Source: Diplonema papillatum (lineage: Eukaryota > Euglenozoa > Diplonemea > Diplonemida > Diplonemidae). Taken from it: DNA of 64,000 bases. Position 1 is the stretch's first letter, and every line of letters begins with the position of its first letter. The stretch covers positions 1 through 64,000 of the forward strand of contig JAPJBO010000057.1 of assembly GCA_030068145.1 (NCBI GenBank), in the 5' to 3' direction. A program made the translations under genes and the position numbers. Positions 44,501-51,021 of the stretch are shown one piece after another. A model generated the notes under the pieces. It did no database searches. It was given only the letters and a program-made list of their open reading frames with translations, and was not told where the DNA came from.

Positions 44501-45092
44501 GCTCAGAGACAAAATGTCCGGCGGGAAACGTCTCGTCTTCGGACACCTCGGGCGTCCGCACTTCAAAGAGCCCGGGAGCAACGACAAACTCCCCATTCTT
44601 TCGTACTCTGTGACCGGCAACGCCGCGGCCGGCGAGATACAGAAGTTTATTGACATGGTGTTCCCTCGTCCGACCAGCTTCAGCCGCCAGTTCGTGTTGA
44701 CCTGCGAAGGGAAGCCACTGTACGTCTGGCGCATGATCCCGCCCACTAAAGACTTCGTCGCTATCGGCGACGTGTGCACGACGACCAACCAAGAGCCGCA
44801 GTCGAGCGACATCCGGTGCTTCCCCAAGTCGTGGCTCAATCCCCACGCCGAGCAAGACCTCCCCTCCGCCATTTGGGACGAGAGTACGCTGGGCCACGGC
44901 CAAGCGGTCACCGTGTGGCTGACGTGCCCCTTCGGACTCTTCAAAGTGGAGCCGACGGGCAGGCAGCCCACCGCCGACTTCCCCCGGCTCGGCAAGGTCT
45001 TCTTCGCGGACAAGCCGACAATGCGTGCAGGCGATAATTTAGATGCCACGTCGCCCGTCGATGGACTGGCTGACTTCTTCGCATCCGTGTAA
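32586..45092 (+). CDS. Giant DUF3638/DUF3645-family P-loop protein with EF-hands and VPS62-like repeats
   Basis: One uninterrupted 4168-codon frame. The ATG in GCCATGG at 32586 is the first in a good context. At about residue 2550, FLFGILLRKGQVGLLGKFQD leads into CHQMIMGEGKTTVIAPLL. This is the helicase-like P-loop of DUF3638 proteins, with LLMDEIDLLLHPLKSELNWP (about 2715) as Walker B and RLGFSGTPNDLLP (about 3135) as the DUF3645 motif. Homologues in fungi and protists are often labelled ubiquitin hydrolase-like, but their activity is unproven. Added here: a Tudor-like stretch (about 1608-1660), a CVVC...CHEC zinc finger (about 1677-1700), a Gln/Glu tract (about 3465-3495), EF-hand loops DSDKSGTVSKAE, DTDKNAVLFRNE and DENKDGRITLDE (about 3616, 3835 and 3872), and two VPS62-type repeats near the end (FKCIWSSKG...PLSIWAP and FVLTCEGKPLYVWR...VAIGDV). 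The middle EF loop lacks the canonical Gly. The function of the whole is unknown. Confidence 0.93.
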   Translation: MDVLHSPVLGGLFCRSWIDPKGFPHGRDIPVFKQSLDCVLDAVSELSTQSKVSGYHEVLHALKECRALTNLIPPPYKSGDKSQLLTQMHQFANRISTALHTGATGSIFMVPCGWMTTPQEAGASGHIALLVIHKKSAEVCSVSVCNLGEGVEYHPAMPSHAPPAASEMLRRLPLVLPHVPVSRLTPGAFWYVLLRPLVYPCATHKASFLYEVLVPYLSRAPPRSFHGDDSGAWFQRLPVVPDSTFSHLLLTGVRFALRCAGASKHEAAWHAEVAIRGLLLKRIGSALPVHGSGALQTRLSTAEVLAFKSALRETASAAYAHSINACDGSEQKELKQLIEAAEQRIEKARPPPSTAAEVVAAGTPGQMDLSVSLGLWFEQFGRCLREESVDRLAGAPVVPRIVLPIPLAVLPETIDDYADMIFVVRRSVDALLLLDNQQHEMSHAVSLKVSVITHLASRVLPLPLHKGHPQKDARCFFARSIRYEQQQQLLSLFEQVLKHYVASTCAMRNTREVDGARIVVSCAILAIIDALCRAPVVEKLSLFTQHYSATCKGPVTAYGIDMAALVPLTDVLLICSPEIMAARTIALDYFVQQRKGLAPDHVLFSYEGTPKLGRGDFMLLNQLCCAVGDAYRGDQPHDFLSVFTGEDPMILNAFPEFCILRNSVFLFRMLLSLTAEALPDVAPWCVTDATLEFKADKTTDKEGNVTAGVTVFGFHKSLDEALELNKNSMLKGGTLQVIKEKLGIAKKRTLRSASRADPSILAGTTVETEDDVLFIPSEKLPDFNGTLRKQDSELLITMLTAPYLRIPLVIGFLSDRDNVHTLNDPTVQSVLDACLFEPGQFQVELQKQQPDYIPSDTRNHLATSAGLLNNELLTSPDVLDKAVRALLAYALEKDTGRYNSPTAKLIFYIIRLCVRLQSYVSLSCRHAEAHAKGATSGTSPSLKVGVRGLLEDVQTSEYQKLTRLDAWITEMLTGPVFRTLNRWCRKAMRAKDIEATCTIYTHLALLYRNVSPKDYAFASVATILASQVFLSSFQKASDLEALGISELELFDCFEIHRRPVWKWIQENDDGAVPEAVARVATMTGDIFKANPGVEDQPKRTWVAPPNLPGSLVPDSNSLSEAVLAPTAGESYRHWVLRTAEGPNSIMINVNLGEFSLKKQELKLVPQAFRDQKAFRDVFSSIGDVHCADVAVTSRRHWLRLLGRRHDLMLWDADDRELPAPSGRLYNPKSLGVAEKWVADVLEPVRGVTTVLQEMRLYVPNTNLADRDSVVLSGVYKQKHGRDAQQQLKEVVVYQNPPVVHIFDVVEYGRRFYRTQKFSSDAYWTLHCPHVGKGDVDSDVEQRVWQGETDWSLQCGSAAYVEQRAPSLVVKRTINKKTGTQTFVPTTLLLGLLPDAIFERYRFWQNEDDSLSGELIETDDDGAERTRLQIELVKKKGDASARVVRVPLKSKKSAKLAGLSGGSAPSSPSAHMDEEHDVDDPTKPSYVLVNLLNDASSDLAKLAVRLENLSHVLAWASPDALVQHLEFPRLHLSFTRSNDLLYCNQHAGLVLHTAALTTAHADLVSDFGGGSLILRNPASNDYFVTTSAIAEPMRPDTHAPLVTATGAHVVTCRQVKFQDGSTALAPNLEGVVVGQGVVAGTFAVRFDNGAEFDCQPLDLMPSEKRKKHEESGQLNEVCVVCGRADRAGLMRKSGFKCHECVGRKSGKKAKDKEKEKDRDRESKNRPAESPTVSPRIGFADDPSYDTAVLELEDGETVTDSHREELVECMLKGLPKGAHLNAPVRQAHCEVFRAIVYDLPPAMVLQRLAFFAKDPSGLLARLKKKAPAQKLVEASKQSGEKVAKAARAERANVMAKLDDAGADAPPAFEKRERPVSWVRSLPSDQLLFRRGEPVWLTVLDGGSRHYVYPMHLSNSFLFTPTLASALYLCLCQAQGMRLGKLSSSVVNLSDASNGEEKQLWGRLGLALQQAGHVDAIAVRLRLSKVSVPFGAAMRCPWSALEELKMYVARRADVSAPVALPVSDELFVFSLLSANKANEPHLAKPLLRNRSATISAALKGQHEAPVLYTEPWPANPPATYDSITDDSCVAFVKTDWLDRVTAGLKYNRPRDRRLAGVAALQQLDTMLGYPNIAPLPHVFVYELFTGTALLKVCEMEDGGHAAASFLLRLLPDVNKTGTTVSVLRVLDLNPNFVSAVPLYEEGRREGDGKAKQIVSNLFKTTAASTRLMHEVTAKLKEMKDCLVFGLVEFPKQYQPPEKMSIQSMSDKRWLALPLVNDTRCNSRDHEQNEGMTLVQPLQTIAAKTVREVAAGGMPRRLPELCKKLSVIPGETCVEHVRTRLVDDLKQHMGMKSAGKELALAHMGPGLRASLRNNLESTRQADAHAMEAARKRVVDSVNRQDATAWLARYSGAEVSAGVIDAAKALCSVHGDQVLGKIRQKAVDESLWNDVILWMLHGSRISQVVRCLSELDTLESQLAKNADDAVAVKLKASVLSASITARRHYSAPGSKADSLSFDPRLLCFEFLFGILLRKGQVGLLGKFQDAAIQEQSLCHQMIMGEGKTTVIAPLLTLMLADGSKLVSVCMPRSLVDFSKAVLREKFSSPVLQRAILHITFNRFTKATPELKRKIDAAIASSAVLLMAPSTVKSVLLKIIELTDALDVDRLQAKAEDESEKKVLRKLKNVFGKAKSKLLKKDDVEAIRFEIGIVKSVLSRLQRGVLLMDEIDLLLHPLKSELNWPLGEKKPLDMASGGGVRFTLPWLLVELFYADRLTTFEDVHEAHAAFSALKEKIAEGVANDQLQTTPHLALVSKEYYSNWLLPPVARWTTVWLRHQGSCCELPNDDIFQYLTSSSSYLAPPVAERIRHTCKDADIKLLNLCRLWLLTLLPHVLSRVHRVAYGVLRSDELEKLLEADPTMPRTRRLLAIPFVGKDTPSESSEFQDPDVIVGFSILAYRLSGLRRDNFVELLREMKAEMKEEAGRPHHQRKHCQMYVQWVKAGGGRVRGYSWDGSFLYGKNDRAEKTVSVDGEESAVQRAAGDSSDDDRKATSPTSADAVAAENYDPAADDEEELRASIWPLEVIDLYDADQVDFLYNLVFKTTAAIKYFLTVIVFPEVLDKSPHTLTASAQDLAGRPLAQTRLGFSGTPNDLLPRSMGKCQYAAGDDGKVLDVLTDPDVLAVQTLPQDWSPKSLIGLIAASDCTALIDTGALVTGLTNLEVAEMLLHTGLASFKGVVYMTRDGVRMVLIRDGMASMTLQQCGLAPEERFTFYDHIHTTGMDIKQPLSCTAAMTLSKDMVFRDAAQGAFRMRGIGVGQKIWLLVPPSVQSIVAKNAERSNIDASSPQLSVVLWLVKNTMTVEKHQLQLLCQQSLRTVWRHAAMAQLQRSEGGSLEAADALRVLRDPVNFDIPNHMVQDRHQTLEEAMVQEMAQHRAWLNKETDGDGERTCLVVIDTLKKGTAAQMVVSDELKYEQEQVQEQEQEQEQEQEQEQEQEQEIEIEAEEEGLPDNASAQKYERQEEKLMGWPLARLGDPTVKFFYPMRDFSVHKGVLNKASPTIDVPPYMLVSENYYKQKWRWRSLRRLKNVICAMEWVPDAKELSIYQHESSAKMTPDQKRSLKNAFDMMDSDKSGTVSKAELRQLMRSMDCHPTDDQLDDLMNTAGGGTFDSFVDAVAKQSFFQLQKGRYFVVLSLAEAEHLRAALPRVGGSVALLALTLRDLLDGDMVFDKSEWRIAPPKGNVQQVAAEACMRFLNSESGWPGNTLSWALRCLQDTSCELRREWWTNVRNCRRRRMKPWQEISSVAQLFVTPDEYTQFATKTIVSRANAVLTARRLWPADYFHVIDTDKNAVLFRNELREGLLWLGIDVTGQQADHVFELLDENKDGRITLDEFKAHFVVSDTDLRGAPSGVSPAMGPASPSAAPPPAVQQAEKIYYIPSAPKESGRFGIETKRHKSFKCIWSSKGTLCEKPLSIWAPNTTGLRDKMSGGKRLVFGHLGRPHFKEPGSNDKLPILSYSVTGNAAAGEIQKFIDMVFPRPTSFSRQFVLTCEGKPLYVWRMIPPTKDFVAIGDVCTTTNQEPQSSDIRCFPKSWLNPHAEQDLPSAIWDESTLGHGQAVTVWLTCPFGLFKVEPTGRQPTADFPRLGKVFFADKPTMRAGDNLDATSPVDGLADFFASV

Positions 45093-47244
45093 ACGTGTGG
45101 GCCTTGTATACTTTTTCGCACACGCGACGGCAGACGTCGGATACGCGTGAACTGACAAGGCGTAGCATTGTCACGACTGCACCGCAAAACCCCGTCAATA
45201 AAACATAATAGAGTTGAAGGTAGGCCTGCAGGAGTAGTCTGCACGCAGTAGGCAGCCACTGCAGGGTTGAACTTGCCGTGCTGCCGAAAGCGCGAGACAG
45301 GATAGATCGGCCTCTCCCCTCTCTTTCGTGAGAGAAAACGAAGCATCAAGAAGTCCTTTTCATTACTGCCAAGAGCTCGGACTCAACTATTCTTGACGCA
45401 TTCGGAACAACTCAATCAACAAGATGCCGGATTTAAGGAGTATGTCTCTGCGCGAAGCGCTCGAATCGCCACCACCCCCCCTCATGTATGGACAACAAAG
45501 TGATCATAAGGTCGTCTTTCCAATGTATCTTCCCCCCGGAGCCGTCACCACACTGTGACATGGCCGCGCCTTCGACGAAACGACTTGTGCCCGCGGTAGT
45601 AGTACGGGTTAGTAGTGAGGCGACCGAAAACTCTCCGGAGAGGCGGTCCCTGCACTCTAAGTCGACTTTTCTCCTCTCTCTCTCTTCTTCTTTGCCTTTC
45701 TTGAGCTCTGTGTTTCTGTGTCGCGTTTGTACGCGTCTTTTCCGTGTGCCCCCCCCTCTCGCCTTGCAACGTACCTGATGGCTCACGAATGCTGACCAAT
45801 GGAACTTACAAGCTCTTGGCCACACACCGTCGAAACCCAAAACGAACAGCCGAAATCGAAAACATCGACAGATGCACGCGCGCTGCGCGCCACGCTTCTT
45901 CTGCCCGAAAAAGCTGTAGCCGTTCACCTGTCCCATAACTTTTCCGAACAAGGCCCTTTTTTAGTTTTGCGTTTCCGTTTCCAGCGCGACGCCGTTCTTC
46001 AATTCCAACGTGCCCGTTCGGCCCTTCTCTTTTTTCTGCTACGTATCACTGAAGAAGTCACCGGGGCTGAGACGAGGGTCATGTTGGGGTCAGTTAGTCC
46101 TGGCACGTAATTGTTGCTCGCTATCGATGACAGAAAGCCCTCCGAGCTGGGACGAGAGAAACGTAGTAAGATGAAGGGTATCTGCATCCTAAGTCCGGAG
46201 ATATCGTGCCCGTTTGAGACCGTGCATGTGTTCCACCTGCGTTCCGAGCGCTCTGCTCAGCACTTCCATCGAAGAGGAATCGACACCTTTGTGCAATCTC
46301 ATCCGCCAGGTTGGGTAATCTGCGATTCTTTGAGCCACTTTTCGCTTTTGCTACCGCGGCGCAATGTTTCCTAGGTCATGTCTTACCACGTGCGCTTGCA
46401 ACCTGGTACAACCCCAGTTGTAGAAGTGAGGAGACTGTGCCCGCTTGGGACTGTTTGCTGCCTGTCACTCGCACAGTGCCTCGACAACCACGGCGCGGCC
46501 GGGTGCCGATTTGCAAGGATGTTGCGGGCAGTTGAATTCGAAGAGGCAAAGGGGCGCTCTGGGCGCCGTCGGTACTGAGTGTCAGTCGGCAGCACGGATG
46601 TCCCAACAAGCTGCAAGACCGGCGGCCAATAAGGTGGGCGAGTTCGGGGCCGATTCGTCTGGGGCAGTGCAGTAGATTTGTCTCCGGTAGGGTTCTGCAC
46701 TGAAACCTCGACTTCCATGCCACCTCTGGGGCAAGGGTGGCTGTCCCAAGCATCTCCGCAACTCGCGCAGGTCGTATCTCTACGACCGATCCTTCCTCGA
46801 TTGCCTTGGCCATTTGATCGAGCGCATACGAGTATGCTAACTCGGATCTGGAACGAGTCCATGGGAGAGGAACGTCTTGACTATTGCATTTTCATTGGCA
46901 CATGACCGATTCATTTGCATTCCCTCCATGTCTTTCACAGGTGAGCGTGAAGCCCGCGGCAGCAGCAGCCAGCCACCCGGCAGGTGCCTCTACGGCTAGA
47001 AAAGCTGTTCCGCAAGGCCAGCTCTCGCCCCGAGGGCGTGCAACTGCCCTCTGTTGCACACGAGGTCAAAAAAAAAAAAAAAAACACGGCCCGACCGGCA
47101 CAAGCCCGGGACGGTGTGTCAGCTGGGAAATGCTGCTGTTTGAGTGTCGTCTTCCTTCGAAAACGCCCGCCACGAAACACGCAACCGCCACGAAAGCCGC
47201 GACCCCCACCGCCCCCCCCCCCGCCCCTGGGGGGAAGGGATCAG
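45093..47244. other. Spacer after the giant gene
   Basis: Contains the TC-tailed repeat copy D (listed separately) and, on the minus strand near 46790-46720, a frame reading TCASCGDAWDSHPCPRGG. That resembles a degenerate retroelement zinc knuckle but is not convincing. An A15-type run near 47069 and a C-rich run near 47212 precede the importin start. No gene was recognised. Confidence 0.45.
45541..45690 (+). repeat. TC-tailed dispersed repeat, copy D
   Basis: Keeps the 3' part of the family: GTAGTAGTACGGG, TAGTAGTGAGGCGACCG, CTCCGGAGAGGCGGTCCCTG, CACTCTAAGTCG and a TC tract. The 5' half is absent or too diverged to align. Confidence 0.7.
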
Positions 47245-49506
47245 ATGGGAATGAATGGCGACACAGCCGAGCAAGCCCTCCTTGCCGTGCTGCACTGCGA
47301 GGCGTCCGTACGGACCGCGGCTGAGCGCGCCTTGGAAGCCGAGTGGGCGCGGGATAGCGCGAATGCGAGCTCGTCGCTGATGGAGGTGGTGCACCGCCGG
47401 GCGCAGAGCAACCCTTCGGTGGCCACGCAGGCCGCCGCGTTTTTGCGCCGGAGCGTGCCTCTAGTCTTCGAATCGTGGAGTCACAACGCGCAGGCACGCC
47501 TCGTCACGCAGCTGGCGGGCTTCCTGGCGGAGTCGACCGTGACCGTGTCCTCGCGGCCGGTGCTGTTGCAGGTGGCTCTGCTGGCCGGTGTGCTGCTGAG
47601 GGAGCCTTACGTGGAGTTGCTGTCTTCCGACCTCCGCGAGTTTGTGATGTCGGCGTGCGGGCGATGCGAGTCGCCCCACGCATTCCCCGGCACGGTTCTT
47701 CTGTTGGTGGAGCTTTTCTCGCACGAGCATCCGTCTCCACTAGCGGGGTCTTTCACAAGCGAGCATGGCGACTCGTTCGCCTCCCTTGCGCTGCGCATGC
47801 TGCAGTCATCTTCTAATTCGGTGGAGTGCGAGGTGGCCGGAGATTTCCTTTCAGCCGTCCTCACGTCGCGCCTGGTTTCGTCCAGCCACGCCGTCTTCGA
47901 ATACTGCGTCAACGGCGTCCTTCATTCGCAAAACCCGGAGACAGCGACGTTGTTCCTGCGGGCGTTGGTCGACGCCATCGACCTGCTCCCGATCGAGCTG
48001 CTCTGCAAGATCTTGTCAAAGCTCAGCAGCGAATCGATGGGCGGGCTGGCAGAGCGGCCGGCCGGGTGCCGGTTCGTTATGATGTCCTGCACGAAACGGC
48101 AGGACGTCATCGACGTGATGAACGGCGCAGCGGGGCCCGAGGCGCTTGTGGTCTTGCTCTGTAGGATAAGCCGCAGCGGCGCGACGGACGACGCCGCGAA
48201 TGCTTGCTTTGGGCTCCTTCTGGGCTCGCAGGACCCGAGTAGAAGAACGACCGTGTCCCAATTCGCGGCGCGGTTGGCGGAGGTCGTCACAGGAGGTGTC
48301 GCGGGGGATCCATCGGCAGGGTCGCAGCAGCTGGCTTGCCACGCCATGAACACGCTGTCCTTCTTCGTCGAGAACGTCGAAAGCGCGTGCGGGCAGTCGC
48401 CCGATGTGTACGTCACGCCGGCCCTCGTGGAGGGCGTGGTGGAGCTCCTCCCCCAGTACCCTTCCGCCGAGCTGCAAGAGGCCGCCATCGACCTGCTGGT
48501 GTCGGCCATCGACTTCTTCAACCCCGCGCTCTCGCTCCCCTTCGAGAAGTTCGCCCGGCAGGCGGTCCTGCTGCTGGACGCGCCGCACCTGGTGCCGGGC
48601 GTCGTGCCGTGCATCCAGAAAATCGCGGCGGAAATGGCGTCCGACGAGGCGGAGCGGACCAACGCGCAGGTGGCCCCGGCGATGCTCGCCAAGCCCCTGC
48701 GGCCAGAGCACCTGGAAGCGATCGCCATCTTCGGGAAGCAAAGCGTCGCCTTCGCGCCTCCCGTGTTCGATGCGCTCGTGACCCTGGGCCAGCAAGCTGC
48801 CAACTCCGCGTCCGCCGGAGGCGGCAGCCTCGCGGACGTCGTGGCGCTGCTCGTCGTGACCGGGTCGATCGTCTTCGTGGCCGACCAGTCGTACCCGTCG
48901 GTCACGCCGGCGCAGGCGCAGGCGGCGGACGCTTTGCTGTCCACCGTCAGTGCACTCGCCCTCCGCATTTTGTCGAACGCGGGCGCCGAAACAGTCGCGC
49001 AGACTGCGGCCTTGTCGTTTGTAGGCGACGTCGTCACGTCGCGGGGCGAGTCGCCGGCCGTCTTCCCGCTGGTCCGCGGCTCGGTCGAGCGCGCCCTCGC
49101 GCTGCTCGGTGCGGCGAGCGAAACTTCGGTCAAAACCGAGTCGCGCCCCGCGGAGGAGGCGGCGCTCCTGCTCATCGGCGACGCCGCCACGGGGCTGTCC
49201 CCGGAGAGCTTCCGGTCCCTTCTGAACACGTCCGTTCAGTGCGTATTGTCCTTCGCCAACCATCCGTACACGGCGCTCGCTGTCGCAGCCCTGCAGAGCA
49301 CGGAAAGGCTTGTTCGATGTCAAGCAACCGGGCGCGAGAGTTGGGTAGACGCAATAGGTACTACTGCCGCTTCTTTCGATGTCCGGCAGTGCCCTGTGCC
49401 CGTTCGGTCTGCTCTCGGAGGAGTCGCCGACGGCCTCGTGTCTTCGGGGTTGATCTCCGCCGAACTCAAGAAGCAGCTCAGCGAAGCGGTCAAGTTTGCG
49501 CCGTGA
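47245..49506 (+). CDS. Importin-beta/karyopherin-like HEAT-repeat protein
   Basis: A 753-residue, intronless, almost wholly helical protein. The N-terminus (AEQALLAVLHCEASVRTAAE, RALEAEW) is the standard importin-beta N-terminal signature. It is followed by QAAAFLRRSV and paired amphipathic helices throughout, typical of HEAT repeats. Karyopherins carry cargo through nuclear pores under Ran control. The protein is shorter than common importins (about 850-1100 residues) and the cargo class cannot be named. The frame is open upstream to 46984, but that part is Lys- and Pro-runs from homopolymer DNA. The ATG at 47245 sits right before the conserved start. The last coding segment (GGVADGLVSSGLISAELKKQ) is repeated twice in the DNA past the stop. 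Confidence 0.75.
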   Translation: MGMNGDTAEQALLAVLHCEASVRTAAERALEAEWARDSANASSSLMEVVHRRAQSNPSVATQAAAFLRRSVPLVFESWSHNAQARLVTQLAGFLAESTVTVSSRPVLLQVALLAGVLLREPYVELLSSDLREFVMSACGRCESPHAFPGTVLLLVELFSHEHPSPLAGSFTSEHGDSFASLALRMLQSSSNSVECEVAGDFLSAVLTSRLVSSSHAVFEYCVNGVLHSQNPETATLFLRALVDAIDLLPIELLCKILSKLSSESMGGLAERPAGCRFVMMSCTKRQDVIDVMNGAAGPEALVVLLCRISRSGATDDAANACFGLLLGSQDPSRRTTVSQFAARLAEVVTGGVAGDPSAGSQQLACHAMNTLSFFVENVESACGQSPDVYVTPALVEGVVELLPQYPSAELQEAAIDLLVSAIDFFNPALSLPFEKFARQAVLLLDAPHLVPGVVPCIQKIAAEMASDEAERTNAQVAPAMLAKPLRPEHLEAIAIFGKQSVAFAPPVFDALVTLGQQAANSASAGGGSLADVVALLVVTGSIVFVADQSYPSVTPAQAQAADALLSTVSALALRILSNAGAETVAQTAALSFVGDVVTSRGESPAVFPLVRGSVERALALLGAASETSVKTESRPAEEAALLLIGDAATGLSPESFRSLLNTSVQCVLSFANHPYTALAVAALQSTERLVRCQATGRESWVDAIGTTAASFDVRQCPVPVRSALGGVADGLVSSGLISAELKKQLSEAVKFAP

Positions 49507-49724
49507 AATTAGCTTTGCTTCTTCCACGTCTTGCCGTGCCGCTCTCTCTCGGAGAAGTTGCCGACGGCCTCGTATCTCCGGGGTTGGATCTCCACCGAAC
49601 TCAAGAAGCAGCTACGTCTTGCAGTGCTGCTATTCAGTCTGCACTCGACGGCCATACATCCTCGGGGTTGGCTCCCGTCGAACTAAGAACTACACGAACA
49701 GTGAACCGGTCAAGTTCGCGCCAG
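49407..49724 (+). repeat. Three tandem copies of the importin-like gene's 3' coding end
   Basis: Copy 1 is the coding end (about 49407-49504). Copy 2 (about 49518-49613) repeats it with GTTGCCGACGGCCTCGTATC and CCGAACTCAAGAAGCAGCT. Copy 3 (about 49614-49724) keeps CCTCGGGGTTGGCTCCCGTC and GAACCGGTCAAGTTCGCGCC. Copies 2 and 3 carry indels that break the frame and lie beyond the stop at 49504-49506. They look like tandem segmental duplications decaying as 3'-flanking sequence. Alternative terminal exons are a less likely reading. Confidence 0.8.
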
Positions 49725-50306
49725 GAGCATGCTCCTTTCCGATGGCGAGCAGGCCAAAAAAAATACATTACCCGGGGCGGTGGGGGCCGTTCGAAAGCTG
49801 GGCACATGCTCTTGCTGTGGGCTCGAGCCCCACGCGCGCGAGCTCGCGGAGTTTCGCATCATTTCCGACTTCTCTCGTCACCTTTGTCGTTGTTGTTCCC
49901 TTTCCCGAGCGCCCTGAGGCAACTTCCTCCTGCGAAGTTCACTGCTGAAGAATTAACCCCCCGTGTTCAATTGTTCATAAGAGCGGATTTGCGCTCCCTA
50001 CGCACCGGTGTGCTCACTCACTCACGCGGGTTTAAGCGTAATCTCGCGCGATCTTCAGAGCACGTCTGGAATGAAGACACGAATAATATTTCCCTCCTCC
50101 GCTTTGTGCTGCGATGGGCTCCGGTCCTTGCCGCTGCAGAAAAGGATGAGCAGCAGCGAACCAACCCAATTCTCATCGTGTGTTTGCCACATATATTTCG
50201 CAAATCCAACTGAGCTGGTGATGATTCTTTACAACGCGTTCTCGCACGCAGGGTTTCCCAAGAAAAAAAACACCCCTTCGGGATAGAAGAGCAATAGTTG
50301 ATCAAC
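49725..50306. other. Spacer between importin-like and CAP genes
   Basis: The stretch has an A-run near 49755 and short frames only. No promoter element, RNA or domain was recognised. The 60 bases before the CAP start are A-rich, ending ATCAACATG. Confidence 0.45.
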
Positions 50307-51021
50307 ATGCACTCGTCGTTCGCGACCCCCACCGACGTCGAGCAGACCGTCATCGATGAGATCAACATGGCAAGAAGTAAACCCCGCGAGTACGCGGGGT
50401 ACGTGCACGCCATGCTTCCAAGAGCTCAGGATGTGTACCAAGGCTACGAGGAGCTTTTCAACGTGTTGCGCGTCCGAGCACCGGTGGCCGGCATTCGCGC
50501 CGGGAAGGGGCTATGCGCTGCTGCCAAGAGAAGAGCAGAAGCTGTTGCCAATGGGTTGCACTCGCATGAGCCCGGCCAGGACCTGGTGCAGAGAGTGTCG
50601 AAGTACGGGAAGGTGGAGGACCCGGCGTCGCTGAAGGAGGTTGTTTGGGTCGGCCGGAGTGGATACGATGTGCGGAAGATCATTCTCAGCATCCTCGCAG
50701 ATGACAGCAATCCGACCCGCAGCCGGCGTTCTGCCCTTCTCTCAGGCACTGCCGCCGTCGGCGGTGTTGCTTGCGTTGGAAACGTTGTTTGTATCATAAT
50801 GGCAAAAGGGTTTCTCGACGGTGTATCACAGCACATCCCGCTTCCTCGCGCGAACCCCCCGGTCACTTCCACCACGAACAGATACTACCCCACCCACGCC
50901 TACAACGGGCTAGATGAGCCTATCCAACAGAAGCCTGTCCGCCAAGTCATGACGCCTACTCACACCGCAGCTCGTGCGACTTCCAACGGCTATGCTCGCA
51001 CTCCCTCCGGCGTTTCTCCTG
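50307..51021 (+). CDS. CAP/SCP-superfamily domain protein, exon 1
   Basis: CAP (CRISP, antigen 5, PR-1) domains are cysteine-poor in protists and often bind sterols or lipids. Exon 1 encodes VIDEINMARSKPREYAGYVH (the N-terminal helix), GKGLCAAAKRRAEAVANGLH with the following SHEP, RVSKYGKVED, KIILSILADDSNPTRSRRSA and AVGGVACVGNVVCIIMAKGF, in the order expected for the fold. After it comes a Pro/Thr-rich tail. No signal peptide is seen, so this may be a cytosolic form. The frame stays open to 51713, but from 51022 (GTATGC donor after CCT G) the sequence turns low-complexity and is read as intron. Splicing to 54056 keeps phase and gives 360 residues in total. Confidence 0.8.

Noticed and set aside
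46984..47244. Upstream extension of the importin-like frame
   Set aside because: It translates to Lys and Pro runs from A- and C-homopolymers, and the conserved importin start follows the ATG at 47245.
48016..49527. 503-codon minus-strand frame over the importin-like gene
   Set aside because: Composition-driven shadow of the coding strand with no recognisable domain.
48336..50213. 625-codon overlapping frame inside and past the importin-like gene
   Set aside because: Its first part is an Arg/Ala-rich shadow of the importin frame; only the last third extends past it and shows no protein features.
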